Of a stretch of DNA of 64,000 bases, positions 33,950 through 45,455 are shown piece after piece. Below the pieces are notes generated by a model that saw only the letters and a program-made list of their open reading frames with translations, did not search any database and was not told where the DNA came from. The stretch lies in contig CM077116.1 of NCBI GenBank assembly GCA_039619475.1, positions 147,453,088 to 147,517,087 of the forward strand, in the 5' to 3' direction. The stretch is from Icerya purchasi. Taxonomy: Eukaryota > Arthropoda > Insecta > Hemiptera > Monophlebidae. Numbering within the stretch: the stretch's first letter is position 1; every line of letters starts with the position of its first letter. Both the position numbers and the translations under genes were made by a program.

Positions 33950-35931
33950 TAAATAAAGCTCCATTTAGTTCACTCTGCCTTTTTGCCTTTTCTAGGCTTT
34001 TTATCAAAATAACTTCTTCCGGCTCAACGTAGCTCGGTACGCATTTCAAACGCCTACACTGTCAGGAAATGCTCTATTTCCGCTTCTCGGCCACGAACAA
34101 CGAAACTAGTTCGCTACCCCTGCATAGCGGTCAGATCCTTCGATTTTTTAACCGAGAATGCGTCTTTGACAAACAATGCCGCGTTTGCCGGCTCCGAGAC
34201 CTTCCGAGAAATTGAATGATTATTACCAAAATTTTAATATTTTCAAAGGTCGTAAGAAATGCCAAATCCATCTCAATATGCTGAAAATCGCCGCATACTG
34301 ACTGTTTACGCTATGAGGTTACAATTTGTTCTGGGTTGAGTGTTATGTGTATCAACGTTCTGAAGGAAACTATTCTTCTATCTTGAATATTTAAATTTTC
34401 GCTTGTGAATAAACCAAAAATTTAGAGTCAGGCTAATATAGCAATGGATATATCATTTATAAAAACAAATCGAGCAGGTAAATAATATATATATATATCT
34501 AATATTTGTATATTGAAATATTTATTGCAAATTACATTTTAAATGAAATGGTTTTCAATTAGATTTTGACAACAGAGAATAAAAAAAATTATCATCCATT
34601 AAAAAATTATTTTCGCTTAAATGCTATAAATTTTTATTTTGTACGTCAAAAGTGTATGATAAAATATTTGGTTAATTGAATAGCGTCTTTTTATATTCTC
34701 TTTCTTTTTCCTTTTTGTAATGTTAAATCGTAATCTTTTGGTAATTTATTGAATGAAGCATTTTAAATAGCAAGATAGAAGGTTTTTTTTTCTTTGCCTT
34801 TTTTTTTTGGATTTGCCAAAAAATCTGGCTGACTTAACAGATTATAAAAGAAAGAAGAAAAATATTATAGTCTAATTCGATTGGACACTGGGGGAATAGA
34901 AGAAACAAGAGTAAGGAGGACAGTGCCCCTTTATTTCAATCTTCTGCGCTTTGGCCTCCCCACTCCTTACAGTGCCAAAGCCATTCTTGTTTTCTCCTCT
35001 CTCAATATAGTTCCTTTGTTAGCTTTCTTTATCTCCTCAATTTTTAATCTTTTCCTTATATAATGTACAGTTCTCTGCGTTGGGCAAGTTCTACTGTTGA
35101 CGTGCCCAAAAAATTGAAAAAAAAAAAATTTTTTTTATTTTGTCAGAAACTCTAAAAACAACATTTTTTGCATTTTATTTATTTTCTTCATTCTAATTAT
35201 TGAAATTACTTGAAAAACATCGTCATTGTAATAAACGTGACTAATTTGAAGAGGAATTTTTCAAAGTCCAACAGCAACCATTTAGGCTTCTGGAGAAGTT
35301 ATTTATACCTTAAAATTCGATTTTAGAAGTATTTTTAACAACATACGCCAAGTTTTACCGTTTCATCTTGTAGAATGGGGAAAAAAATCATGACTGTATC
35401 TTCTAAAATTTTTTTTATACCGTGCGACACATCTAAAAATGTAATAACCCCTTATTACTACCAATCTTTCATTATTTTTTAATCAATTGTCATTATTTTC
35501 ACTGCTTTCTACAACTAAAAATCTATTGTTAAAGATTATCAAATATAACAAATATACTCGAGGGATAGATATAAGAATATTTAAAATATACATTTTTTTG
35601 ATATGGTGCTTTTAAATCTATGCTCATTTATTAATCCCATAAAAGCCATGAACTGACCCCATATAACAGGGTCTTCACCTTGTTTATTCCTTGCTTACTC
35701 CTCTTTTTCTGCTGTACACAGAGTTTAATAGTAAATCTAGTAATTTTTCTCCTCCTAATATCCAAATTTTGAAAAATCTCTTGTAATCGTATACGTTACT
35801 GTTGATTATTTATTCAAATCCGAAGCAGTATTTAATTTTTAAATTCTTTCGATTTGCAAATTCACTTTTTTTGAATTAAAGAAAAATGAAATTAGGTTCA
35901 GGAACTTTTGTTAAAAAAAAAGAAACAACTG
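33950..35931. other. Interior of the foldback element, no gene recognised
   Basis: AT-rich interior between the inverted arms. A moderately GC-rich patch (33990-34205) and a short frame at 34881-35063 are present, but neither resembles a known transposase, a FLYWCH/SWIM-type zinc finger or any other domain that I can identify. Confidence 0.4.
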
Positions 35932-36569
35932 TTTTCCTAATTTTAACATTTACTTTTTTTGTATGTACTTATAATTGTAATTTTAATAATCAATAATAAA
36001 TTTACCGCTGTAATAATCATTTGATGTCATGTCATTATTGTTAATTCTATTCGATTTTTATTCCCTTTTTTCTTACATAAACGCGACCACTTCGAAACTA
36101 CACCTAATTATAATTTAGCTTTTTTATTATTTGTTCTGCAACTCCGAACTTTAATGTTCTTGTCACACTAAATATCAATAAGGCTTTTACATACTGACTG
36201 ATAAGGCGGGTGGGATTTATACAGCACTGGACATCCAATAAAATAACTCGCAAATATTAATCGGAGTGGTCGTTTCGCGTATATTTACATCAAACATTTT
36301 TAGCGGTATTTTTTCACTTCTGATTTTCATATAAACCTTTTTGTTGTATTTCGGAAAGAAAAAAAAACCTTAACACAGTGGAATCAAATAGAAAAAAAAA
36401 TGATGCGTTTAGTCTGCTTAAAATTCGATAATGATGACGCGCTGTTGCCAACACGAAATCATTCGTATGTTTGTCTGACCTTTTTTTTTATTACCTGAGT
36501 AACCCGACTCTAAATTTAGGCGAAATGGGAATTAGGCGAATTGATAATTAGGCGAAATGGTACCAGACC
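35932..36569 (-). repeat. Right arm of the long inverted repeat
   Basis: Inverted copy of 33297-33949. The high identity of the arms suggests either a recent insertion or homogenisation of the arms. Confidence 0.9.
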
Positions 36570-36577
36570 ATGAGAAC
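36570..36577. repeat. Right target-site duplication of the foldback element
   Basis: ATGAGAAC, identical to 33289-33296. Confidence 0.75.
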
Positions 36578-36666
36578 CTACTGCCTTGTGGGTTCTGCAT
36601 ATGTTATTTAATAAAAAAAAAAAAAAAGATAGTTCACTAAATTTACATATTGCTGATTTTCACCGA

Positions 36667-37000
36667 AAATACCATGCGGGTTGAAATATATCGGACAAGC
36701 GGGCAAAACCATCTAAACCAGTGTAAAAGGAATATACATGGTCGACACTTTACGACAAGGTAAATCAGCATCGGTGGGACATCAGGCGAGAACCAATCGT
36801 ACGACTAGATTTGGACATATTCTACTTTGGCGAAACTCACGCTGATAAAACGCTAGTCGAGGAAGCTATTGAAATTAAGAAATGGCCGAATTGCAATAAA
36901 AAACAGAAAGGTCTGCGTACGTATTTCTGCAGCTTGGAAACCAGTAAAATTACTTTCATGAAATTGCGCGTGTCAATATTAGCTTACGATTTTCCATTTT
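36667..37000 (+). pseudogene. GIY-YIG endonuclease domain of the Penelope-like element
   Basis: One frame reads PCGLKYIGQAGKTI (about 36672-36713), the 'PC...vYIGQTgr.l' core of the GIY-YIG nuclease that canonical Penelope-like elements carry after the RT. A second frame, after a shift, reads KTLVEEAIEIKKWPNCNKKQ (about 36848-36907), matching the 'EalEI.k.pn..N' block with the metal-binding Glu. A third gives ISAAWKPVKLL (about 36925-36957), corresponding to the terminal '.lS..W.P.'. The nuclease would nick target DNA. In-frame stops and shifts make it inactive. Order and orientation fit the RT remnant at 32149-33080. Confidence 0.75.
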
Positions 37001-37200
37001 GTAATTCTTCTGTAATTCCCGTGTGCCTTTGATATTGTTACTATTTGGTTTACTTTAGTCTCGGACGTTTGTTCGGCTTTATGATTATTTCTTTCGTTAG
37101 CATTTTCGGTTTTCTCCTTTAAACGATTTATATTTTAAGCCTGCAATTGGTATATACATATAAACGGGCGTGTTTATTATTCCCGTAGTGCAGTTATTAG

Positions 37201-37236
37201 TCGACGATGGTTCGTATTATCATTCCGAAACGTCAA
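37201..37236 (+). promoter_or_regulatory. Hammerhead-like core motif in the 3' region of the Penelope-like element
   Basis: GACGATGGTT (37203-37212) and CGAAACGTC (37226-37234) lie about 200 bp after the GIY-YIG remnant. The arrangement is close to that in the palindrome at 45246-45455 (CTGATGATGGTT ... CGAAACGTC on the minus strand). Penelope-like elements are known to carry hammerhead ribozyme motifs (CTGANGA ... GAAA) in their terminal regions. The core here is mutated, so activity is doubtful. Confidence 0.45.
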
Positions 37237-37249
37237 AATTAAATGTACG

Positions 37250-40200
37250 CTTATCAACGTATCCGAAAATTGTTAACAACGATCATTATTGATAGTCGGA
37301 ACTAGTTCGGCGATCACCGATGAAAAAGAAAATAAAGTCTGATAAAATATCGAACTAACAAGAGATGAACGTTTCGCAACAACACACTAATAGAATCGAA
37401 TTTGTGCATTATTTCTTTATTTGTTTTTATTCTTTGTCTACTTTGTGAAATATAACCGTTGCGGATTTTCCGTAGAGCGATAAACTAACAAAAACTCAAG
37501 TGTAGCACACGACGCTAATGCAAATTGCAATCGCGTTTACGCGTCATTAGCTGTAGACAAAATACGGGGTTACGCTTCCGTATTATCTGACGCAGTATGA
37601 GTATCGCTGGTGTGAAACCGTCGTAAATGCAAATGCAACTGACAAATTGTCAGACTTGTCTCCGTAGCCAGAAGTATGTAGCAGCCGGACGTTATTTGCA
37701 TCGGGAATATAAATATAACTTTTTGAAACACACTAGGTTTGCTTTATTCTTTCGTTTAAGAGCGTGCTAGGTTGCTAAGAAATAGATACGTTTTAGTTAC
37801 GGGGAAAGCCGGTAAAACAAAACCAGCCTTCGATTCCTCGAAAAAACGGAGAACTAAGTCATCGTGAATCGAATTTTGAGTTGTTTTTTGTTTTTTTTTT
37901 TTAAATCTTCAAATCCGGTATATGATTTCGAAAGCTAGTCTTTTATTTTTGTTTCGTTTATTTACTTGTAAATGCAAAACGTTAAATTTATATATAACAA
38001 TAAATCACTATAAGATGTATTTTGTTTTAAAATTAAAAAGTAACGTTGAACTAGAAGAGTAGGTGTACAGAAGATAAAAAAGTAGGATGAAGGAAAATGC
38101 TAATGCTTTGCACGAGGATCCGTTTTCGTTGTTCGCTCCTTTAAAAGTTGGACGAATAAATAAAGTATTCTCGGTAATATCCCTGCAGACATGGCACAAT
38201 TACGGTTTATTTAAATAATTCTCTCGCTTGTTGTACCGTTCAGCAATGAAATTATAATAATCGTTTTGTCTTTTGAAATTATAATGAACCGTTCGATTAT
38301 TCGCTTGTTAATCTCTTTTTTCATTGTTATTCTTTGGCAGTGTTTATTTTTGGGTTTTTCCAGAATTATTCAAAATCGAACAAATGTTTTTAACAAATGT
38401 GGTCTTTTGATAACCGATATTGTAATGGTAATATAGAGCACTTTTAAAGAGCTCTTATCACTCCAGTCCGCGATTAATGCGCTTCCGAAGCCGTTCTTCT
38501 TTTCTGTTAGAGCCATTACCTCGATTTCGCGGATAAGCGGTTTATGTAAAAACAGGAAACCAAAAAGAAACAAAAAAAAAAAGGCTGTGGTCAATCAGTT
38601 ATTAACCGCATCTCACTAACTGTTGGTATAAGTTCTGTTTTAATCGAATCGGTCATTTCTAGTTTTAGTTATTAACAGTGCGAGTAAATCGGTTACTTTG
38701 TTTAGATGTTGCCTCTGAATTCAGATTGTAGTCTCAAGTAAAACATTTTACTAGAAAAAATAGAGTTGAATTGAAATTTATTATAAATTTCTATTTTAAT
38801 TACTCAAGAAAATAAATGTTTTAAGTTCAAAGCGTCCGCCATAAAATTATTTTTATTTCAAAAAAAAACCTATACGTATGTATATATGTATTATATATTT
38901 TTTTAAAATAATTTTAGTTTCACTTTATCATAAAAACGATTTCCGATTAATTACTTTTCAATCTTATTATTTTAATTTTCTTCAATCGTTACTGAGTCTT
39001 AACATTTTAGGTTTTATTTTCTTTCGGTTATTAAGCGGTTAGATTATTCAGATCATTTAGTCGGTTTTCAGTGGAACAATTATCGGTTCCAATGTTGTTT
39101 TTTTTCCATTCCGACAGCCTTACCCGACGACGTGTAGAAATCACTTTTAGCCGTCGGAGTATTTTTTACTTAATTATACTAAATATTCATTACAAAAAGC
39201 ACTTTCAGCTAATTATAAAAAAAATTATTACGCTTTGGGAAATAACGAAAGATGAAACAACTTATTCCAAAAAACGAATTCTTACTTTAGTATTTAAATT
39301 TGCACGCTTATATATATATACATATACCTACATATATATTATCACGTAACCGGTCTAATGAATGGCTAGTTACGCAATAAATAATATCCTACAATTTCCT
39401 AAAATAAATAAGTTTTTATATCCTTGTTGAATAAATCGAAATCGCACTCTAAGGAAAATTAATGATCACCATTTCCTATTTATTTTTCAAATTATTATTA
39501 TTAATTACATAAAACTACGAGATTTGAAAATATTTTGGCAGCTACTCAAGAAAACGAATTTCACAATTTATATACAAATTACAATTAAGAATTCAATTTA
39601 TCATACAAACATACACCAATACATAAAAAAAAATAATTATAATATATTTATTTTCTAGCCTGTTTTATTTGACTATCCAAATTCTATATCCCTCGCTGAT
39701 TATTCCTAGTTATACTAACTGATATTATTGAATAGCTTCTAATATGCTGTATTACGGATATCTTCGCTGACGCTAAATCGTTAATTTTTTGAAGAGTATT
39801 AATCTGAACCGATGCAATCTGAATTATTTATCACCGGCGTGAACCATTGGTGAAAAGATAACCAATATAATTTTCTTCTTTTTTCATTCAACATCGCCAT
39901 TGAAGTTACAAACTAAATTCTTTTTAATATAACAAATTCTTGTGAAAATACTACCAAATTTATAACGAATTCGGTGGAAAATTAAAATAAAAAATGAATG
40001 AGTAAATGAATGAATAGAATGAATCCTTTTTTAAAAAAAAACTTATTCTACGTACTACTACGGACTAGCCAGAAATTATGTAAAATAATTAGCAAGAAAA
40101 ATATTAAAATTATTCGTATATTTCGCGTATATGAACTTTTATTTTATTATTATTACTACTACATATTACTGTCGACAATAACTGCTGTACCAGACACTCG

Positions 40201-40940
40201 CTTTTGTCTCGTACTCCGAGAATTTTCCTGAGCTTCCAAGATATACTTATTACCCCATCACCAATTTTTATAATTTCCTATTATGCCCTATTATGGTTAA
40301 AACAACATAATAGGTCTACGTACTTATATATCTATAAAAGTGGCTGGAGGTTTTTAAACGAAAAAAAAAGAAAGCAATTGAGGAAGGGCCAACTTTAAAT
40401 TTGAAAAAGACGATACTGTTATCAAACAACGGAAATACAGAGAAAATCGGTTATAGCGATATATTGGTTTTAGAGTGAATATTGCCGGGACCATAAAACT
40501 ACAATTCCTTATCGAATACAACGATTTTAATGAAAGATCGGTTTTTACCACAAAAAATTCGGTATGCCAATAAATAATTATCGCTTATAACGTTCTGACA
40601 ACACGGAATATAACTTTAAAAGGTTGTTGCAGACGAATTTAACAAAAAAAAAAAAAAAAATATATATATATAAATAAAATTCGCGCAGAATGTAACAAAT
40701 ATATCGTTATTATTTGTTATACTTATGTGCTAATAAGCATGTTAAACGTTTACTGTAAACTTAAACTGATGGTGTCGATATAAGGAATGAGGAATATTGG
40801 CAAAAGGCTACATGTTGTAGTAAAAATACGGAAATTATGGATGTCTTAAAAGATCCAAATTGAACTACTCATGTATTTATTTTATTATTTCACGATTGTA
40901 CTTTCAGGTATAAAGATAAAAAAATTTACGTTTGCGTTTT
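37250..40940. other. No recognisable gene
   Basis: AT-rich sequence with no TE terminus, RNA gene or recognisable protein motif. Short frames (for example 38370-38594 minus and 39071-39349 plus) are low in complexity. Confidence 0.4.
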
Positions 40941-42000
40941 TTTTACGGGTTTACCAATAAGGACATTACCCGAAGAAACCGGTTAAGAGGAAAAAGAAAC
41001 TTTTATATTCTTACGCGTTTAAGGAAAGATGTTAAAAATAATCCAAAGATAGGAATAACAAATGAAGAAGGACATGAGAATTACAAGGAGCACCGATAAG
41101 GAGAATAGGAATATCCAGTTTTAGTAGAAAAGAATAGAAGATTGCTGTTCAGCAGAGAAGGGCGCACACTCAAGTAAAAACGCGATCAGCATCACAAGGA
41201 AAGTATTTGGAAGACAGATGAAAGGACAATATGTAGTAGATGCAGATGAAAACTGAAAAACTTATATATAGAAGGTTAAAGCGAAGGCGACAAATAGCGA
41301 AGATTGTAGGACGTTTAAGAGAGAGCAAGTATCAACTATAGGCGAGGAGGAGGAGTTGACTAAATAGATTAGAAAATGAAGAAGAATATGAGCCGTAATT
41401 TGGAATAAACAAAATCTGCTCTTGGAAATGGCAGAACGGGGTAATGAATATGCACTATAATTCATTATACTTAATGCCTAAAAGGCGTTCGCAGAGCAAT
41501 AGATTCCGCATAGAAAATTAAGCAAAAGGAAGGAAGTTTAAAAGACCCAGTATCTGATTAAACGTAGGACAAAATAAAAAGGCAGAACCCACTCTATTTG
41601 ACTGTTTGAAACCGCCAGTCTAGATAGCAGTGTGTGTGTATGTGTGTGTGTAGGAAATAGAGAACCTAAAGCATAGAGAAGAATTCAGCTGTGGCAACGT
41701 GTTGAGGAACAGATTTAGAACAGAACGGTTAATAAAAGACATTTAATAAGATGTGAAGGTAATCGGAAAAACTGAAATAAAAATAAGGAAGTGTTTATCA
41801 CGACTATAAATAAATGGCGAAAATTGAAGAAGACGAACAGAAATATAAGGGGGATAAAATTGGAGTTTTGTTAAAGGAAATTCGTCATTTATGAAGGATT
41901 AGAGGAGTAAGAAATATATGAAAAGAAGGATAAACAGGCAGGCGCTTAATAAAAAAGCGGAAACGCAAACAAAAGAGAGGAGGAATATGGGATTCAGCGA
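40941..42000. repeat. 1.06-kb direct repeat, copy 2
   Basis: Same orientation as 21071-22130 and about 99.6% identical by eye (four substitutions in 1060 bp, no indels). Here the block is not followed by LINE endonuclease or RT sequence, which helps show that the block itself, or a segment ending near 42000-42030, was duplicated. Confidence 0.9.
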
Positions 42001-42498
42001 GGATAGCCGGAACTAGGCCATATCTCAGAGCACCGCGTTCTTTAAAGTTTATTAAAAAATAAGTTTGGTGATTGTAAATAAATAATATTATAATCAAACT
42101 TGAATGAGAAAATTCAATGATTTACAAAGTTACTACATAATCCTGATAAATCTTCTTCCGTTACAGTAAATCCTAGGCATTAAAAAATCAAAATTTTCGA
42201 TATCGGATATAACGACTAAACTATATTCATCCTCTTTAAAGTCGTAATGACCGATTTCCACCGCATTTAATTTTTTAATAATATCTGCGAAAAAAAAAAA
42301 AAAATGTAAATGAATGCTAACATTTTTATTAGGACACAATTAATAATAGTTTAAACAGAAGCGAAAACCTAAAGTATTTAATCAAATCTTGAAATAGATG
42401 AAAACATTTTTGGACATTAAAAACAATATTATGAACAATTAAAGTAAAATGGCGGAGAGCCGCGTCTACCCCAATTTGACATGAAAATTTGGAGTCTA
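42001..42498. other. No recognisable gene
   Basis: The first 30 bp keep a diverged match to 22131-22160; the rest is AT-rich with nothing recognisable. Confidence 0.4.
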
Positions 42499-42800
42499 CG
42501 AGGGTCATTCAAAAAGTAAGATTCCCATAGCAACCGTTCATCGTACAATGACGGAATGAGAGCAAGCCAAGTTCCACCTTGCAGCCGTGTTAGTTTTATA
42601 GCTAGAACGGAGACTAATTTGGTTAGTGTAGCGTTATTTAAAACCAGTAACCTCATAGAAAATCCGTTCGATGTTGAAGTGGCCACCGTGTTTTAGGATT
42701 TACGGAGCGTGAGCGGACGAACAATGGTGAGAGTTATGGACAAACTCAAAGACAGACGATAGGTAATTGATGGCCAAAAAAACTTTCAAAAAAAATTCAA

Positions 42801-43407
42801 ATGATACATGACCCCGCCGGCTACACACAGCGGAGGTTACCCCAAGAACTTACCGCCAAGTTCGGATGGTTAATTGTATTTCACGCATCCCTCAGTTCGG
42901 ATGGTTAATTGTATTTCACGCATCCCTCAGTTCGGATGGTTAATTGTATTTCACGCATCCCTCAGTTCGGATGGTTAATTGTATTTCACGCATCCCTCAG
43001 TTCGGATGGTTAATTGTATTTCACGCATCCCTCAGTTCGGATGGTTAATTGTATTTCACGCATCCCTCAGTTCGGATGGTTAATTGTATTTCACGCATCC
43101 CTCAGTTCGGATGGTTAATTGTATTTCACGCATCCCTCAGTTCGGATGGTTAATTGTATTTCACGCATCCCTCAGTTCGGATCTTGTTCTAAGTAATTAT
43201 GTTTTATTTCATCAATTAAAAAACAAATATGAAAACATGTGGACGACAAATTGCTTAAAAATCAAGTCATCGAAATCTTTAAAGATCTACTGGACGGAAA
43301 ATTTTATAGGAGCAATATTGAAAAGAGAGTTAATTATAAGATGCGACAAATATTTAAATGTTAAAAAGTACGTATATCGAAAAATGCGTGGAATGTTTAA
43401 GGAATAG
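42801..43407 (+). pseudogene. mariner transposase C-terminal remnant with tandem expansion
   Basis: MIHDPAGYTQRRLPQELTAK (42801-42860) corresponds to the 'HDNARPH.a..T...La' block around the second catalytic Asp. FGWLIVFHASLSSDLVLSNY corresponds to 'FGWevl.HPpYSPDLAPSDY', which carries the third. The segment is interrupted because a 35-bp stretch is repeated nine times, shifting the frame at each unit. Reading through one unit only, 34 residues separate the HD Asp from the position of the last catalytic Asp, as in D,D34D mariners, but that position is Asn (LSNY). The C-terminus LIIRCDKYLNVKKYVYRK matches the usual 'LV.RW.KCL...GdYVEK'. The enzyme is dead. Confidence 0.75.
42861..43182 (+). 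repeat. 35-bp minisatellite (9.2 copies)
   Basis: Nine identical head-to-tail units starting TTCGGATGGTTAATTGTATT, plus a 7-bp partial copy. There are no spacers, so this is a tandem repeat and not a CRISPR. The unit is part of the mariner transposase coding sequence. Confidence 0.97.
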
Positions 43408-43486
43408 AATGTAAGCTTCAGATTTAATTTTTCTTCATTATTAGGCCAACGTGAGGGGTTGGAACTTTACTTTCTGAGTGACCTCG

Positions 43487-45245
43487 TGCATTATAGGAAA
43501 ACACAGCTTTTCACAAAATTCAAGTCACCTAAAGAAAAACTGTAAGATGAATGAAAATAAAATAGCGAAACTATTATAAAAAAAAATCGAGGATTCTAAC
43601 TGAAACGGACGGTTACGATTTAGGATGTAAAATTAAAAAATTAAAATTTGGCTACAAGGCTGGTATTAGTGTAAAGTATGCACATCGATTAGTAACAGGG
43701 ATACAGCTAGAATATAAGAGAAACAAATCACCTTCGACAGATCAAGCGATGAACTGGGATTTAGACTGGCACAAGGTAGAATAAGCCAGAAACGAGCGAC
43801 GGAGATGTACAGTATTGGTCAGGGTATGGACATTCAGTGTCTTAAACCAACGCTCTAATAAATGATAGTAAATAAATGATAATAATTGTAAATGTACGAC
43901 TATTTTATTATAATTTTGAGTTGTTTTTTTGTAAAATTCAAAAAATTGAATAACAAAAGAACAGCATAAATAATGTCGTTCGTTTTGATCTCTGTTATTT
44001 ATGGTATCTATTTCGACCTGCTGTATATCGTGTGCGCTATAAATAAAAACAAATGTAAATTTTTAAGCAGATTTGTGCTTTTTCTTTCGACATCGCATTT
44101 TATTTTATTTATGTGTTCGCAACACCATGTTTCTCTGTGTTTTTAAATTTTTACGACTTTGAGTAATTTCGAAATTTCTTCAATAATACAAAAATTTTGA
44201 GTAATTCCTTCATTTCTAACTGCGCAAGGCCAGAAATCATAGTGTCGGTCTCCGATTGCCGTTTTTACCCTTTCGCAAAGGGGAAAATCACTTTCGAGAA
44301 CTTTCGTTTTACTTAAGCCGACCAAAGTACCGCTATATTACTTCGGTGCATTCACGATAATTAAATTCAGCCACACATTCTTCATCATCACATCCATAAG
44401 CGGAAGTAACAAGTATTAAAAAAAATACTCCCATAAGCAATACAGAGAAAATTTCTTTACATGTACCACATTCCTAGTGCCTCAATTCACAATACATGTC
44501 TGGGTATCACTGATATTATCGGTTACTTCTGGATGCCGTTTCGGAAACATAATTACTCAGTTTTTAGGTAAAGCGAGTAATCAGAATTTTCTTCGCTGAA
44601 CGGTGATCATCGGTAACTTTATTAAGAAATTAGCTATCGTGAATGCATGAGACGCGGTGTTTGGAATTGGCAGGATATGCTTCATAAGCTACTGATAAAT
44701 TTGCATAAAATTTCGAATAATACATAAAATTAATTTTTTCGTTTAAACAGTGCGAGAAATGTTTTTTTTTTTGAAATAGAGTTAACGATACGATTATAAA
44801 AATGAATTCCTCTAAATATTGCATAATACACGCGTGTAAGCTAAATTATTTAATAATAGGGGTTTTAAAAACTGGAGTAGCGGGGAAAAATAATTACAAA
44901 GTACTTTTTTGATATGTATTTCTCTCTTTTATTATGTGACTCACCTCTGACTTTGCTAAAAATTATTTCCTATTAGAAATGTTTAATCTTTTTTACCATA
45001 ACCAAATATTAATCATTTTACCATTGATTTTCAAAGCAGCTAAAGAATTCAACCCTATTCTTCAGTTCCTATATCTGAATCTGATGTAATTACTTTTATC
45101 GAATATGAAGCTTATAACTAATCACCTTATTCGCTCTTATCCTATTCCTTGAGATTTTTTACTCATAGTAGAAGATGGTTCCGTCTCTCCTATGTATTTC
45201 GTCTAGCTGCATTGTGATCCATAGTAGTGTTATAAATAAAACAGA
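43487..45245. other. No recognisable gene; one dispersed repeat
   Basis: A segment at 43760-43800 resembles 16816-16856. A possible LINE 3' region (about 43640-43870) is suggested by short blocks such as QGRISQKRATEMYS, but no diagnostic motif is visible. Confidence 0.35.
43760..43800. repeat. Dispersed short repeat, copy 2
   Basis: Similar to 16816-16856 as described there. Confidence 0.4.
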
Positions 45246-45455
45246 TTCATCATAAATAATTTTTTTTTTTTTGGGGGGGGGGCAACTGTGTTAAAGAAAA
45301 GTATATTTACTTGACGTTTCGAACGGATTACACCAACCATCATCAGAAACAGTTGTTCTTCTGATGATGGTTGATGTAATGCTTCGGAAACTTCAAGTAA
45401 ATTAACTTTTCTTTAACACAGTTGTGCCCCCCCCCCGAAAATTATTTATGATGAC
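45246..45455. repeat. Long imperfect palindrome with hammerhead-like motifs on both strands
   Basis: Two arms of about 100 bp (45246-45349 and 45360-45455) form a hairpin with a loop of about 10 nt. They share the G/C-run, an AACTGTGTTAAAGAAAAGT block and the AACCATCATCAGAA tip. The plus strand carries CTGATGA (45361-45367) followed by GAAA (45387-45390). The minus strand carries CTGATGA (45346-45340) followed by CGAAACGTC (45321-45313). The minus-strand version closely resembles 37201-37236 in the Penelope-like remnant, so the palindrome probably derives from the terminal repeat of such an element. Confidence 0.7.

Larger units (their letters stand above)
33297..36569. mobile_element. Foldback / MULE-like element with ~650-bp terminal inverted repeats
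   Basis: The element has long, nearly identical inverted arms (33297-33949 and 35932-36569) around an interior of about 2 kb, and an 8-bp target duplication ATGAGAAC. Arm tips consist of tandem 16-bp units (AATTCCCATTTCGCCT): four intact copies at 33301-33364 and three, partly diverged, at 36518-36565 in complement. Both termini begin GGT on their own strand. Long TIRs with tandem subrepeats are typical of foldback elements and of some Mutator-like elements, whose duplications are usually 8-10 bp. No transposase is recognisable inside, so it is probably non-autonomous. It splits the Penelope-like element. Confidence 0.85.
42499..43486 (+). mobile_element. mariner-like element, internally deleted
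   Basis: The left end is CGAGGGTCATTCAAAAAGTA preceded by TA (42497-42498). The reverse complement of the right end is CGAGGTCACTCAGAAAGTAA followed by TTCC-type sequence shared with the left end, giving TIRs of about 28 bp. The right TA duplication is now TG. The remaining interior encodes only the C-terminal catalytic part of the transposase and a 35-bp tandem array. A mariner is usually about 1.3 kb with a transposase of about 345 residues, so the N-terminal DNA-binding and central parts are deleted or unrecognisable. Confidence 0.8.

Noticed and set aside
42861..43182. Regular 35-bp repeats suggesting a CRISPR array
   Set aside because: Units are directly adjacent with no spacers, and they derive from mariner coding sequence in a eukaryotic context.
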